Positions 37,124 through 46,975 of a stretch of 64,000 bases of DNA are shown here, one piece after another. The position numbers and the translations under genes were made by a program. Position 1 is the first letter of the stretch. Each line of letters begins with the position of its first letter. Below the pieces are notes generated by a model. That model saw only the letters and a list, made by a program, of their open reading frames with translations. It was not told the DNA's origin and did not search any database. The DNA comes from Nageia nagi (lineage: Eukaryota > Pinophyta): NCBI GenBank assembly GCA_050084985.1, contig JBITNC010000001.1, positions 154,318,001 through 154,382,000 on the forward strand, written 5' to 3'.

Positions 37124-37831
37124 TGTTCCAAATTGGATGGTATTAGTTTGATCTCTATAGGATTAGTACTCATTCTATAGGTATCTATGCTTGGAGCTTG
37201 ATTAAAGACTAAAATTTAGAGGTGATTAGTGATAAAAATCATGCTATTAACATCATGCATCTACTATTTTTAGGTTGTTAATGATGTGCATCTTGATGAG
37301 TGAGTAGTGAAAATTGAAGGGGCATCAATGATTCAACTAGCTGAGTGGTTCAAGATCATAAATTGGCATATTGGAGATGATTCTAGGCCTATTTAAAGGT
37401 ATGGTACTCTTTTGATTCATTAATGAAGATTTAGAGAGTTTTGGAATTTTGGGATTGTAAATATTTGAAGGAAGGCCAAGAGTCATTCCAAAATTTTTGT
37501 AGTTCTAAAGTTCTTCTTACTGTAGGAGATTGTAATAGTGTTGTAGGAGATGGTATTTCCATTATTTTGATGGTATTTCTCTATATCCATGTAATATTGT
37601 AATTTCCATAGACAATGAGAAGAGAAGCCACCAATTCCATGTTGAATTATCCCACATTGGGTGAACCAGGGTAAATCATTATGCTGATCTTGTTTTATTA
37701 TTTGATATTATTAATTTATAGTTTTGCATTGTGTAATTTCAAATTTATATGCAATTTGATAGATCTCATAATGGTGAATGTATTTTTTTTTGAATCTATA
37801 AGTGAGGATTTGAGTATGCTATAAGCATACA
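37124..37831 (+). repeat. 3' LTR of gypsy element C
   Basis: It starts TGTTCCAAATTGG directly after the integrase tail and ends GCTATAAGCATACA. It is colinear with 31611-32314 throughout. No clear target duplication is visible next to the outer ends, and a weaker similarity continues about ten bases past 37831, so the end is uncertain by that much. Confidence 0.82.
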
Positions 37832-39224
37832 ATGATTATAGATTAATAATTGAACATGAAAAGGCTTGAAATACCAATAAACTCACTCAATGGTGTCCCT
37901 AAAGAGAACCAAAATATGAAAGGATCAGTTGCAATAGTGATAGCAATTGAAGGAGTTAGCTTAAGAAGCTAAGTAGTTAAAGAGCTAGCAAGGCTAGATC
38001 AATAGAGCCATGTGTGATGCATGAAGGGAACACAAAACTATTCCAAAGAACTTCCCTAAGATATAGTTCTAATTTTCTATAAAGATAATAGTTTTGATGT
38101 AATCATCTGCAAATCATTAGAAATAGTTAGCGTTCAAGTTTAGTTAATTCATTTCATACAACTTTGCCTATAAATATGAAGTAATTTAATGTAATAGGGT
38201 TTGGCATTTTAAGTGTTTGCCCTCTACAATTTTACTCAAAATATTTTATGAATACAAGTATGACATATTTTATCTTTCATCAAGTATTATCTTATGTATG
38301 TACTTAAATTGTTGTCTATGCTTCATAGCTTCATGGATAAATATTGAGTTAGTATCTATTTGTTTCATACTTAACAAGGATTCCTATTTATGATGATATG
38401 ATTTGCAGTTGTTAATTTACATATCCTTTTAGTTGTTCTACTTGAGGAAGCCTCCATTGGTTAAGAATATTCATTTTAATTACTTGCATGCTTCTTCTAT
38501 CTCTTTTTTGTACCCTACACTTTTAGATAATAGTGTACTAGACCCTCCCTTGAGAGGAATTTGACTTTCAAACTAGAGTTTGAAATATGAAAAGTGGTTC
38601 ATCCTTGATGACTCAATTGATTATGATTCAAGGTAAATCCTTGTGTAAAAACATGGCTACAATAGATCATATGATGGTTTTGATAAAAGATGCTAGAAAT
38701 CAATCAAATATTAAGATAGATTGGATTAAACAACTAATTTCATATTTCAAAACTGGTAGATGCCTTAAAAATCTAGATAAATCTTAAAGAAGAAGATTTC
38801 AATTGTAGGAAATGAAGTATATGTTGATTGATGACTACTTGTGCTACTACATTTTAGCAATTTTGGATCATACCATATATCATATAATTGCATTTTGATT
38901 CCATGATGCAAGATGCATCAATGTTTGACATGTCTACATCAATCTATGTAAAACTAGTTTATTTTATATATTGGTTGATGTATGAATTTATGTATTATTT
39001 TGATATATTATTTTCATCAAACAATACATAAAGTCAAAAAAGGAATTAAAAAAAGGTGCAGATCATGCACCAAATCATGATATGATCAATTATCAACCTT
39101 TGATGCATTCCCTTGATCGATGATCAATTTTGAATGGTAGGTTTGATGCCATTGATTAGTGAATGAAAGAGCTTACCCTTTATAAGGGCTTTGTTCATGA
39201 TACAGGTCTACAAGAACTAAAGAT
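37832..39224. other. Spacer with a promoter-like block
   Basis: No credible gene is visible. CCTATAAATATGAAG at 38167-38181 followed by pyrimidine-rich sequence looks like the TATA region of an LTR, so a solo or eroded LTR may lie around 37900-38500. No terminal repeats were found. Confidence 0.4.
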
Positions 39225-39657
39225 ATGTTCAAGAGCATAGAGAATAGTGTGTATCTGTATTTTATAGTAAGTAAAATGTGCATTGCATATTTCAATCATC
39301 CATATGTCATGGATGCTTGTAAATATTTTAACTATGTGTTTGAACATCATATCTTCTCATTGAATATGATAATTTTAGGATACCAAAAATATGGCTTTCC
39401 TCAAAAATCATTGAAATTGTTTCACCAAATGCAACAAACACCAATAGTAGTCTAACTAGATGAATTCATCTTTTCCTACATCCTCAAAGCATGCACCAAA
39501 TTGAGAGATTTGCAAAAGGTTTTTACATAAATAAAATACTCTTTAAAAGAAAATTTATGTTGGATGTTATGGTTGTGAGTGCCCTAGTAGACATATATGC
39601 AAAATGTGGAAGCATAGAGGTGAATTATTTCACAAGATGCATGATGTAACAAGAAAT
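39225..39657 (+). pseudogene. PPR gene fragment, PLS class
   Basis: The open part 39225-39455 contains HHIFSLNMIILGYQKYGFPQ and KSLKLFHQMQQ, a standard PPR helix pair. The same frame continues after a stop with DEFIFSYILKACTKLRDLQK (to about 39520). After a frameshift, LDVMVVSALVDIYAKCGSIE (39555-39615) completes the next repeat. Such repeats with LVD-x-YAKCG are typical of the PLS-class organelle RNA-editing and RNA-processing factors of land plants. There is no start, no N-terminal targeting peptide and no E or DYW domain here, and the reading is broken twice. It is a dead gene fragment, not a working host gene. Confidence 0.85.
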
Positions 39658-39780
39658 CTTCACATGAAAATAAGAATTATTCATAGGTAATGTAAATAAT
39701 TGATATTTCACAAGATGCATGATGTAAACAATAAATCTTCATAGGTAATGTAAACAATTGCTATTTCATAAGATGCATAA
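39626..39780 (+). repeat. Local tandem repeat at the end of the PPR fragment
   Basis: TATTTCACAAGATGCATGAT recurs at 39626 and 39704 and in altered form at 39762, so the periods are 78 and 58 bases. The shared unit ends with TCATAGGTAATGTAAA. It starts inside the PPR coding remnant, so it arose after the gene was dead. Confidence 0.85.
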
Positions 39781-41094
39781 TAACTAGATCAATTCACCTT
39801 TCCCCAAATCCTTAAGACCAAACTAGAATATTTTGATGCTATACATGATGCTTTATTTAACCTATATAACATCAATTATTTGAAAATTATAATGTTGATG
39901 CATGATGTAATAAAAGATGTTATAATTAATGCAAAAATTGATGTTTTGTTTGACAATACCCTTAGCATCAATTTATACATCATAATTTCTATAGTTTTTT
40001 TTAATAATACTATAGATTAACACATGGTATGATGTAAAATTAGTTAAGTGTAGTAGTACTGTATAGAATTTTTTTTAGGGAACCATACTTAGATGTGTCT
40101 CTCAATATAAAGTAGGCATAATTTTATATTAATTCCATCATGGTTTCTAAGGTTTGAGGTATAAAATAGAATATGAGATATTTATGGTTTCAGGTACTAA
40201 AAGAATTATCTTAATGGTAAAATAAAATTTATATCTTAAGAAAATATTTTGAGTAAGATGAGATTTTAATGACAATTTGATTAAATTTTTTTTTTGTTTA
40301 AAAGGTGTGATGTTTAAAAGTTGCGATATATATATAAATTCAATGCGAATCTTCTAGTATTGTATTCCATTTTTAGTGTGAAAGATATTAGATATAATGC
40401 TATTGAGTAAATTTCATGTGACCAAGGAAGGGAAGCATCCCTATAAAGGGCATAAAACCTCTTGAGGTACACAACAGAGTTAGATTATATTATTAGTTAC
40501 TTTGCGTCATGATCAATTATAAAAAAAGGTCCATGAAGTTGATTGATGCTTAAAGGTCGATAAAGGTGTTCTATGCCAAGACAAATATAAACTACTATTC
40601 CATGAGATGATATAATGGCATTACATTTGTATTCCAAGATTTGATGTATTATTGACCTTTGTAATTCCTTGTAATAAATTATGGAAGCTTTATGGTATAT
40701 GATAGTAAATATCATTAAACTAGAAACTTGATGAGTGGATTTCACTAGATGTATATGTTCCTTTTGTAGTTAATATTTTGTATTACCTTAGAGATGATCA
40801 ATGAAGATAGTTTCATATTTATGTCTTGATCATAAATTGAAATGATGAATGAAAATTAAATAAGTTCATGTTTTGAGCAACTAAATATATGGTTCATGTT
40901 AGATAAAATATTGATGAAATGCTAGCATTATAGTTGTTCAATGATATAGATAATAATGGGTAAATAATATTTCATTTTTGTGACATCTATTAGGGAAAAT
41001 AATAAATAATTGATCATTATAATTCAATAAAGATTGAAAAATATAACACACTAAGTTAAGTGAAGAAGATAGATACAATTTATACCCCAAATCA

Positions 41095-41625
41095 TGTTGG
41101 AGTTTTGACTCCATAATATGTGTTTTTGCAATGTTTTAAAATAAATCCACCTATGATAGAGATTGCCACCGATCACCATCGATAGCCATCGATCACCGCC
41201 GATCACCACTGATTGCCGCCGATCGCCATCGATTACCGTCGATTGTCATTGCCGCCTTACCACTTATCATCACCGATTCTATAAGATCACTGTCGATCAC
41301 TGTGTAGAGAAAATGATAGTGTGTGGGCAGAATGTGTTTGTTTTTGCAATAACTTTCTTGTTATTGATTTTTTTGTCTTCATAATTTAGGGGTTTGTTTG
41401 TCATCATATTAGGCATGTTTTAAGCTATGTTTGGAGTATTGTAATCACATGTTTAGCTACTTCTCTTGGACTGAGATGGCTATGGTTTGTAGTGTTTTTG
41501 AGAATGGTAAATTCTCTAACTTCTTGTTTGTAAGTTTGTAAACCTTGTGGATTCCATTGTTGAGAACCCAAGGCTATATATTGACATAAATAAACCATGG
41601 ACAAAAAGCTCCATTATTTCTCTCA
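41095..41625 (+). repeat. 5' LTR of copia element D
   Basis: It runs from TGTTGGAGTTTTGACTCC to ATTTCTCTCA, 531 bases, and ends three bases before the PBS. The 3' LTR (510 bases) is clearly the same sequence with many transitions and a shorter repeat block. By eye the divergence is moderate, suggesting an insertion that is not very recent. It contains a GATCACC-type minisatellite at 41160-41300. Confidence 0.93.
41160..41300 (+). repeat. GC-rich ~11-bp minisatellite in the copia D LTR
   Basis: Repeated words like CGATCACC, CGATCGCC and CCGCCGATC are spaced roughly 10-11 bases apart, in striking contrast to the AT-rich surroundings. The matching block in the 3' LTR (about 45960-46080) has fewer units, which accounts for most of the LTR length difference. 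The open frames across it are by-products of the repeat. Confidence 0.8.
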
Positions 41626-41628
41626 TTG

Positions 41629-41640
41629 TGGTATCAGAGC
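41629..41640 (+). promoter_or_regulatory. Primer binding site of copia element D
   Basis: TGGTATCAGAGC lies three bases after the LTR end and is complementary to the 3' end of plant initiator Met-tRNA. Confidence 0.95.
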
Positions 41641-41757
41641 TAGTTCAATCTATTGGGATTGAGTAGTGAGTGAGGTGACCTGTATAAAGTTTTGAAAGCT
41701 TCATTTGAGGAGGATCCAACAACTCTTAGAAGAAGATTGTCAATTGTGATTGTAGTA

Positions 41758-44700
41758 ATGGCAAATTCAAATGGGAATGTTCCAATTCTAGAATTCAAAG
41801 GAGAGAACTATGATTATTGGTCTACTAAAATGAGGCATTTGCTCATTGGTAAAGGCTATTGGGATATCATAGAAGAAGGCTATGTTGAACCTACTGATTA
41901 GAGTCTAGTTCCAGCTGCCTAAAAGCAAACCTTGAAGGAGACACAAAAGAAGAATAGCATGGCAATGCACTTCATTCAAGCTACCTTAGATGAATACATT
42001 TATCCAAGAATCACAAGTTTCACTTCAGCCCAAGAAGCTTGGAAAGTTTTGAAGGAGAGCTATGAAGGTAGCAAATAAGTCAAGCAAGTGAGGTTGCAAA
42101 CTCTCAAAATGGAGTTTGAAAATCTTAGGATGAGAGAAGATGAGAAGGTTGGAGACTATTGTTTGAGAGCCAAGATTTGTGTAGACAAAATGAGAGCCCT
42201 TGGAGAAGAAGTAGAGAATGAGGTGATTGGCAAAAAGGTGTTGAGAACACTTTTGCCCAAGTGGACCCAAGTCTCCATTGTGATTGAGGAGAGTAAGGAT
42301 CTATCTACTCTCACCTATGATCAGCTCATAGGATCATTAATGTCTCATGAGGAAAGGTTTTCTTCAACTCCACATCTTGGAGGCATGGAAGAAAAAGCTT
42401 TTTCATCCAAAGAGGGTGAAACTAGTGGCCAAGCCAAAGGCCATGGAAGAGGTAGAGGAAGATCTCCCTTTAGAGGAAGAGGAAGAGGAAGAAAAGGTCC
42501 TCAAGGTAGAGGAAGTGGAAGAGGTGATAAAAGTAACAAGCAATGTTACTATTGCCATAAATATGGACACTTTGAGAAAGAGTGTAGAACAAAGGCTGCA
42601 AATGAAGCAAAGGAGAGTGCAAACTATGGAGAGGAAGGAGAGCCTTCTTCACTCTTCTTGTCATATGGAAAATCTTATCAAAGCATGGGACAAACATGGC
42701 TTCTTGATACTAGTTGTAGAAATCATATGACTGGTAATGGAGAATTATTTTCTTCAATCAATAACTCATATAAGTCCAAGATCACTCTTGGAGATGATAA
42801 AGCCTTGCATGTTGAAGGCATTAGAGCTATGGATGTGCACACCAAAGAAGGTATTAAGAAGGTAAAGGATGTTTATCATATTCCCAATTTGAAGCATAAT
42901 CTCTTGAGTGTTGGTCAAATGATGGAGCACAATTATAGTCTTTTATTTGCAAAGAATGCTTGCAAGATTTTTGATAGTGGGAATAGGCTTGTTACTACTA
43001 TTCCAATGACCAAAAATAGATTGTTCCCTCTCAAATTTGGGGAGCAAGGTACCAATTTTGCACATGTGGCTATTGATAATAAAAATTGGTTGTGGCACTT
43101 GAGATATGGGCATTTAAATTTCTCAAGTTTGAAGACAATGGCTTCTCAAGAGATGGTTTATGGGCTTCCAAAAGTAGATGATCCAAAGAAGATTTGTGAA
43201 GGATGTGTATTGGGAAAGCATTCAAGAGAAAGCTTTCCAAAAGATCAATCACGGAGGGCTTCCTATCCCCTACAATTGGTGCATAGTGATTTGTGTGGAC
43301 CTATGCAAACTCAAAGTCTTGGTAAGAACTACTACTTCCTCACTTTCATTGATGATTTTTCAAGAATGTGTTGGGTGTACCTCTTGAAAACTAAAGATGA
43401 GACATTTGATAAATTCAAAGAATTCAAAATAAAATTGGAAAATGAAATTGGGTATGCAATCAAGTGTTTAACAAGTGATAGAGGAGGTGAATTTTGTTCC
43501 AATGAATTCTTCAATTTTTGTAATAATTGTGGAATTAAAAGGCAATTAACAAGTGCATACACACCACAACAAAATGGAGTGGCTGAAAGAAAGAATAGAA
43601 CCTTGAATAATATGGATAGAAGTATGCTCCAAACTAAGAATTTATCAAATATATATTGGGGGGAGGCAATTAGGACAACCATGTATCTCTTGAATAGATG
43701 TCCTACCTCTAGTTTGGATGGGGTGACACCATATGAAGCTTGGTATGGCAAAAAGCCAACTGTTGCACATTTGAAAGTTTTTGGTTGTTTAGCCTATGCT
43801 CATGTTCCAAAAGAAAATAGGCAAAAGCTTGATGCAAAAAGTGAACCATGTATCTTTATTGGGTATTGTGAAAATACCAAAGAATGGAGATTGTACAATC
43901 CAAAAATTGAAAAGCTTATTGTATCTAGAGATGTGATTTTTGATGAAGGGGGAGCATGGGGTCATCAAAAATACTATTTGAGTGGTGATTCCAATAATAG
44001 TGGCTCTCCAAATGTGCAAGAAAAGATTCAGCTCAAGCAAGCAAAGATACCTCAAGATGGAAATCAAGTAAGTTCTTCCAATTCTAGCCTATGTTCTTCA
44101 CCAAGTTCAAAATCCTTAAGTGATGGTTCTTTGGAGGAAGCAAAAATAAATTTAAAGAAACATAAGCAATTTTTTATTGATCATCCATCATCACAAATGC
44201 TTGATCAAAACTTTGGTAGAAGAATAACAAGAGCACAAGCTAAAGAAATGGAAAGTGTTGTTAATAATCTTCAAAATATGCACTTGTATGGAGATAGCAA
44301 TGATGGTGAATCAAAAGGTGATGTGGTAAATTATGCTTTGATGAGTATAATTAATGTTGAACCTTCTTGTTATGAAATTGCATGTACTAATGATTTGTGG
44401 ATGAAAGCAATGCAAGAGGAGATGGACTCCATCAAGAAAAATGATACTTGGGAGCTAGTTGAGCTTCCACAAGGAAAGAAGGTAGTAGGCTCCAAGTGGG
44501 TCTACAAGACAAAGTATAATGGAAATGGCACTATTCAAAAATACAAAGCAAGACTAGTGGCAAAAGGTTTCACTCAAAAGTATGGCATTGATTATGAGGA
44601 GACTTTTGCACCCATTGCAAGGCAAGAGACAATTAGATTGGTTCTATCCTTGGCTGCCCAAAAAGGATGGAGAGTGCATCACCTTGATGTGAAGAGTGCA

Positions 44701-45918
44701 TTCTTGAATGGATACATACAAGAAGAGGTATATGTACAAAAACCTCAAGGATTTGAGATCCAAGGCAAAGAGGACATGGTATATAAATTGAAGAAGGCCT
44801 TGTATGGCCTCAAACAAGCTCCTAGAGCTTGGTACTCAAGGATTGATGGATACTTTCATCAATATGGTCTTGTGAAAAGCAAGAGTGAGCCTACTCTCTA
44901 TTATTTCAAAAAATTTAATGATATTATGATTGTATGCTTGTATGTAGATGATTTGATTTACATGGGAAGAAATGATAGGATGAATGAAGAGTTTAAAGAG
45001 TCTATGATGAAAGAGTTTGATATGAAAGACCTAGGTCTCATGCATTATTTCCTAGGTATGGAAGTGTATCAAAATGATAGAGAAATTTTTATTTTTCAAA
45101 CCAAATATGCCAAAGATATGTTGTCCAAATATGGCATGGAAAATTGTAAACCAGTTCCTACTCCAATTGCTCATGGGGAGTTATTGAGTAAGGAAGATGG
45201 TAGTGAAAGGGTAGATGTCACAACATATAGGAGTATGGTTGGGAGTCTTATGTTTCTCACTAATACTCATCCAGATATTGCATGTGCTATTTCTTTTATT
45301 TCTAGGTACATGAGTGAACCTACCAAGACTCACATGAAGGCTACCAAGAGGATCATGAGGTACATCAAAGGCACCATTGGTTTTGGCATCCATTACTACA
45401 AAGAAAGCAAGGTGAAACTTGTTGGCTATAGTGATTCAGATTGGGGAAGCAATATTGATGATAGAAAGTCTACTTCCAGAAATTGCTTCAACATTAGATC
45501 AGGAATAATCACATGGAGTTCTAAGAAGCAAACAACTATTGCACTATCTTCTATAGAGGTAGAATACATTGCAATCACAAGTGCAAGCACCCAAGCATTA
45601 TGGTTGAGAAAGATTCTTGAAGAACTTGTTGAGTAACAAAGAGATGCTACTAAGTTGTTTTGTGATAATGCTAGTGCAATTCAACTTGCAAAAAATCTAT
45701 TACATCACAACAAGTCCAAACATTTTGATATGAAATACCATTTCATTAGAGACATGGTGGAGAAGAAGATTGTTGATTTGGAACACATAAACACCAAGGA
45801 GAATATAGTGGATTTATTTACCAAAGGAGTAAACAAAACTCAGTTTATGATATTGAGAGACTTACTAGTTAGTCCCCTCAGCATCAAGGGGGAGCATGTT
45901 GGAGTTTTGACTCCATAA
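41758..45918 (+). pseudogene. Copia element D gag-pol polyprotein, one frame with four premature stops
   Basis: The likely start is the ATG at 41758 (MANSNGNVPILEFKG), the usual UBN2-type gag N-terminus. The frame never shifts. Stops occur at 41899 (TAG), 41920 (TAA), 42076 (TAA) and 45634 (TAA), so the longest open stretch is 42088-45636 (1,182 codons). Domains in order: UBN2 gag; CCHC knuckle CYYCHKYGHFEKEC at 42544-42585; protease site LDTSC at 42706, where Ser replaces the essential Gly; GAG-pre-integrase. Integrase has catalytic Asp codons at 43288 and 43477 and Glu at 43585, exact D-x35-E spacing. RT has LDVKSAFLNG and YVDD at 44941-44952. RNase H has SDSDWG, and beyond the last stop KLFCDNASAIQLAKN. 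Integrase and RT active sites are intact; gag and protease are not. The frame ends 22 bases inside the 3' LTR. Confidence 0.96.
45886..45894 (+). promoter_or_regulatory. Polypurine tract of copia element D
   Basis: AAGGGGGAG lies two bases before the 3' LTR start TGTTGG, the normal plus-strand primer site. Confidence 0.9.
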
Positions 45919-46406
45919 TATGTATTTTTGCAATGTTCTAGAATAAATCTACCTATGACAGAGATCACCACCAATCACCGTTGATCGCCACCGATCACTG
46001 TCGATCGCCATCAATTACCGCCGATCATCATTGCTGCCTTGCCACCGATCATCGCTGATTCTATAAGATCGCTATCAATCACTATGTAGAGAAAATGACA
46101 GTGTGCAGATACAATGTGTTTGTTTTTGCAATAACTTTCTTGTTATTGATTATTTTGTCTTCATACTTTAGGGGTTTATTTGTCATCGTATTAGGCATGT
46201 TTTAAGCTATGTTTGGAGTATTGTAATCACATGTTTAGCTACTTCTCTTAGACTGAGATGGCTATGGTTTGTAGTGTTATTGAGAATGGTAAATTCTCTA
46301 ACTTCTTATTTGTAAGTTTGTTAACCTTGTGGATTCCATTGTTGAGAACCCAAGGCTATATATTGACATCAATAAACCATGGATAAAAGCTCCATTATTT
46401 CTCTCA
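45897..46406 (+). repeat. 3' LTR of copia element D
   Basis: 510 bases colinear with 41095-41625, TGTTGGAG to TTCTCTCA, followed by the target duplication AATCA. Most differences from the 5' LTR are C/T or G/A changes in the GATCACC block plus loss of about two repeat units. Confidence 0.93.
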
Positions 46407-46975
46407 AATCAGTCCAAAACCATCCTAACAACTGGAGAACAATTATAAAATAGATTTATGGTTCCTAATGTAAATTTGGGATCACTCAAAAAGAATTAAG
46501 GATATTTGGAAACATAATGAGTATAAAGGGGAACCAATGGGAATGATAGGGACCCTTTGGGAATAATTAGGATAGTTGGGGATACGAAAGGAAATAAATT
46601 GAGATGCTTGGAATTGTTATGGGATCTAAATACAAAGATTTCTGCACTTAAACTAATAAACCTTTAAGGAATACAAGTACCTCACAAGCTCAAGAACATG
46701 GTAAATAAGTCAAAATAAAATAAGGGTATGATCATTAGTGGTATCCACTCATAAGAGAGGGTAGGAATACCTAGTGAACATACCTTGGTAAGTAGAAAGA
46801 AAGGATAAGGGTTAAATAAAGTCAATAAGGTAGCAATATATAATACATGTGGGATATATATCCTTAAATAGTAAAACTTAAGAAGGCAACAATTTGATAA
46901 ATGATAAAAAAAAGATCATAAATTTAAGGTGTTTTAAATGGTGAAAGTTTGAGTTGCGTTTTAGTCATAAGTGGG

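Larger units (their letters stand above)
41095..46406 (+). mobile_element. Copia element D, full length
   Basis: This is a complete Ty1/copia retrotransposon of 5.3 kb with LTRs at both ends, PBS, a single-frame gag-pol and PPT. It is flanked by the 5-bp target duplication AATCA (41090-41094 and 46407-46411). The paralogous site near 12240 is uninterrupted. It inserted into copy 2 of the segmental duplication. Confidence 0.96.

Noticed and set aside
38587-38787. 66-codon plus-strand frame (MKSGSSLMTQ...)
   Set aside because: No recognisable family, no flanking signals, and its length is expected by chance.
41163-41384. 73-codon frame rich in P, T and H
   Set aside because: It is a translation of the GATCACC minisatellite in the copia LTR.
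43332-43751. 139-codon minus-strand frame
   Set aside because: It is antisense to the copia D integrase; the coding strand explains it.
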